64,000 nt of DNA from Enterocytospora artemiae. Its lineage: Eukaryota > Microsporidia. The first letter of the stretch is position 1; each line of letters begins with the position of its first letter. The stretch spans positions 730,580 to 794,579 of the forward strand of contig JASNGC010000001.1 of NCBI GenBank assembly GCA_038659295.1, written 5' to 3'. Position numbers and translations under genes: made by a program. Positions 61,098 through 64,000 of this stretch are shown piece after piece. The notes beneath the pieces are model-generated. The model made no database searches and was not told the origin of the DNA. It saw nothing but the letters and a program-made list of their open reading frames with translations.

Positions 61098-61578
61098 ATG
61101 CAAGCTTTATTAATGAGGGATATTATTGAAAGCAATGAATGTCACAAGAGATGATTGGACGTTTGTATATCCTGAAGCAAAGATGTACAACGGCGAGAAC
61201 CATGAACATCGAAATGCGGAGGTAACAGAGGAATGGGCTGGGTAGGTCAGGTTGTATAGAAGGACGGTTGAAGAGTACAAGAAAACCAGGAATAAAAATA
61301 GAAACCTTCTGATTCTAACTGTTTCGAAGCATGGTTGGTGTGGTGGTGATTACCTTTATGAAAATGATGGGATGACGATGTACGTGATCGAAGTGATGGT
61401 GATTATGTACGTGATCAAGTTTGGTGGGAAGATCAATTCATGATGGATGATGGAATTGTTGACCACATGACTGAGTTGGGTGGTGGGAACAAGAGCGATA
61501 TTCTGATGGTTTTGAGATGGAGTGTGGATGAAAAGATCAGTGGGATTAAAATGATATAGAGAGAAAGGATTTGGAGAA
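61098..61578 (-). pseudogene. MFSLPL-family relic, long
   Basis: Near full-length relic: the 3' part begins after GCTTTATTAATGAGGG (AATAAA on the minus strand). The middle keeps the variable GTACGTGATCGAAGTGATGG-type repeats corresponding to the His/Asp region. The 5' end is identical to the 56732 relic with the start codon lost. Confidence 0.65.
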
Positions 61579-61782
61579 TGAAGGATTGAATATTATATAT
61601 AGGGGAAAAGAGTTAATTGGGAAGAAACGGTTGAATAAGTATAATTTATTAGTGGAAGAGGTAAAGAAGGTACATAGAATAGGAATATGATATTCTAGAT
61701 GATGGAATGTGTTATATATAATGTATGTTATACATAGTGTATGTATACGTTATTAGGAAATATAGATTATGAACTACTTTGC

Positions 61783-62015
61783 AGAAATGAATATATTGTG
61801 AGGTTAGAGCAAGGACAATTTATTGATGGGAGTATCGGGGGAATGGAAAGAGTCAGGAAATTAAATATGTTTATTGTTGAATAAATTAGAGTATAAATAT
61901 GTATAGTTAAGAGTTAAGTAAAGGATATGAGAAGTTGAAAATTTGATCAAAGGATCTCGGTATTAATTCTGGAAGTGGGAACATGGCGAGGGGATTTTAA
62001 TACGGTGTTGAAGAG
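61783..62015. repeat. Duplicated segment (pair with 56866-57130)
   Basis: Same sequence as 56866-57130 apart from a 34-bp deletion between short GTGGGA direct repeats and scattered substitutions. Together with 61441-61578 (pair with 56732-56869) it shows a mosaic duplication. Confidence 0.85.
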
Positions 62016-62040
62016 AGTAAATGAGGAAAGGTGGTGATGG

Positions 62041-62632
62041 AATAAGACATGAAATGATTTTCGAGATGGAGTGACGGAAAAGAATGGGATTAAGGTGAGA
62101 GGAAGAGAAAGGAATAGGCAAAAAGGTTGGGTAGGGAATGAATCACGGATTTATTGATGGGAGAAGATAAGTACAGGAGGATACCATTAAGATGGTGAAA
62201 AAATATATATATATTATATTGTATATATATATATATATGGTACGAAAAAATTATATAATATATATAATATATATTGTATATGTATATAGGTATAAGTATT
62301 TAGAGTAATACTCAAAAATTAAAATAAAGGATCTCAGATAGAAGATTGAATTGTAGATATCAGGACAATGGAGACAATCGAAATAGTGGTTGGAACAAAA
62401 GTTTATTAAAGAGAGAATCTCATGGTAGATATAAAGATAGTGGAAGCAGCAGGGAATCTATAAAAGGACCTCGGAATAAAGACCTTAGTACACCGTGGGG
62501 GATTGAATAGAAGAGGAGAACTAAAGTTATGAATAGTTAGTTGTAGGAGATGAGGAAAGATATTGAATGGGCGTTTCGAGATGGAATCGGTGGAAATAAA
62601 GTTAGAGGAGATGGTCTGTACAGAATACTTAT
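62041..62632 (-). pseudogene. Most distal MFSLPL-family relics
   Basis: The 5'-end fragment at 62041-62130 and the body/3'-box fragment at 62402-62632 are copies of 58292-58345 and 58621-58850 respectively. Neither has an open frame. Confidence 0.6.
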
Positions 62633-62693
62633 ATGGAGATGAAGTTAGTTAGATAGAAAGAATTATGAAATTATTAATTGGAGAAGTAAAGAA
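62071..62693. repeat. Segmental duplication, copy 2
   Basis: Partner of 58292-58912. Boundaries are sharp: similarity stops after GGAGAAGTAAAGAAG at the right end in both copies. Confidence 0.9.

Positions 62694-64000
<1,307 letters not shown>

Overview
The window looks like the right-hand end of a microsporidian chromosome. Evidence: a C-rich motif (CCC or CCCC) lies 0-9 bases upstream of the probable start codon in about 22 of roughly 31 core genes. Proteins are short relatives of fungal families, no spliceosomal introns are visible, and the rRNAs are the small microsporidian type with the 5.8S region fused to the LSU. The genome is AT-rich with intergenic gaps of 0.2-1 kb, so it is not an ultra-compact Encephalitozoon-type genome. 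I do not assign a genus.

Core region (about 0.4-46.3 kb): ordinary single-copy genes on both strands. Recognisable products are choline/ethanolamine kinase, proteasome beta3, a P5A-type ATPase (Spf1-like), a SulP-family transporter, a CTL/SLC44-like transporter, a cyclase-domain membrane protein, an RFC small subunit, a Spa2-homology-domain protein, a GATA factor, V-ATPase subunit F, Bud20, a probable Nnf1-like kinetochore protein, lipin/Pah1, a Ran-binding-domain protein, ER Hsp70, tRNA-Asn, a NAP/SET chaperone, a GNL3/Grn1-like protein, SBDS/Sdo1, a BAR-like protein and Nar1. Three of these (choline kinase, CTL-like transporter, lipin) act around phospholipid supply. Four (Bud20, GNL3-like, SBDS, a UPF0390-like peptide) act in 60S ribosome maturation. 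Several coiled-coil, secreted or unrecognised proteins fill the rest.

Transition (46.3-50.1 kb): a gene-free kilobase, then a decayed gene of what looks like a multicopy microsporidian family, with two minisatellites (6 x 21 bp and 11 x 23 bp).

rDNA (about 50.1-54.3 kb): one unit on the + strand in the order LSU - short spacer - SSU. This is the reverse of the usual SSU-ITS-LSU order and resembles the arrangement known from the Nosema bombycis group. The SSU 3' end is duplicated in a 53-bp tandem repeat.

Distal subtelomere (54.3-63.5 kb): TG/TA-rich repeats, then an array of minus-strand copies of a small membrane-protein family starting MFSLPLIL. One copy appears intact, one has a changed C-terminus, and at least six are broken relics. 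Segmental duplications are superimposed, and the + strand is strongly depleted in C. The window ends in about 380 bp of (TTAG)n passing into TTAA/TTAG repeats, in the orientation expected of a telomeric G-strand at a right chromosome end.
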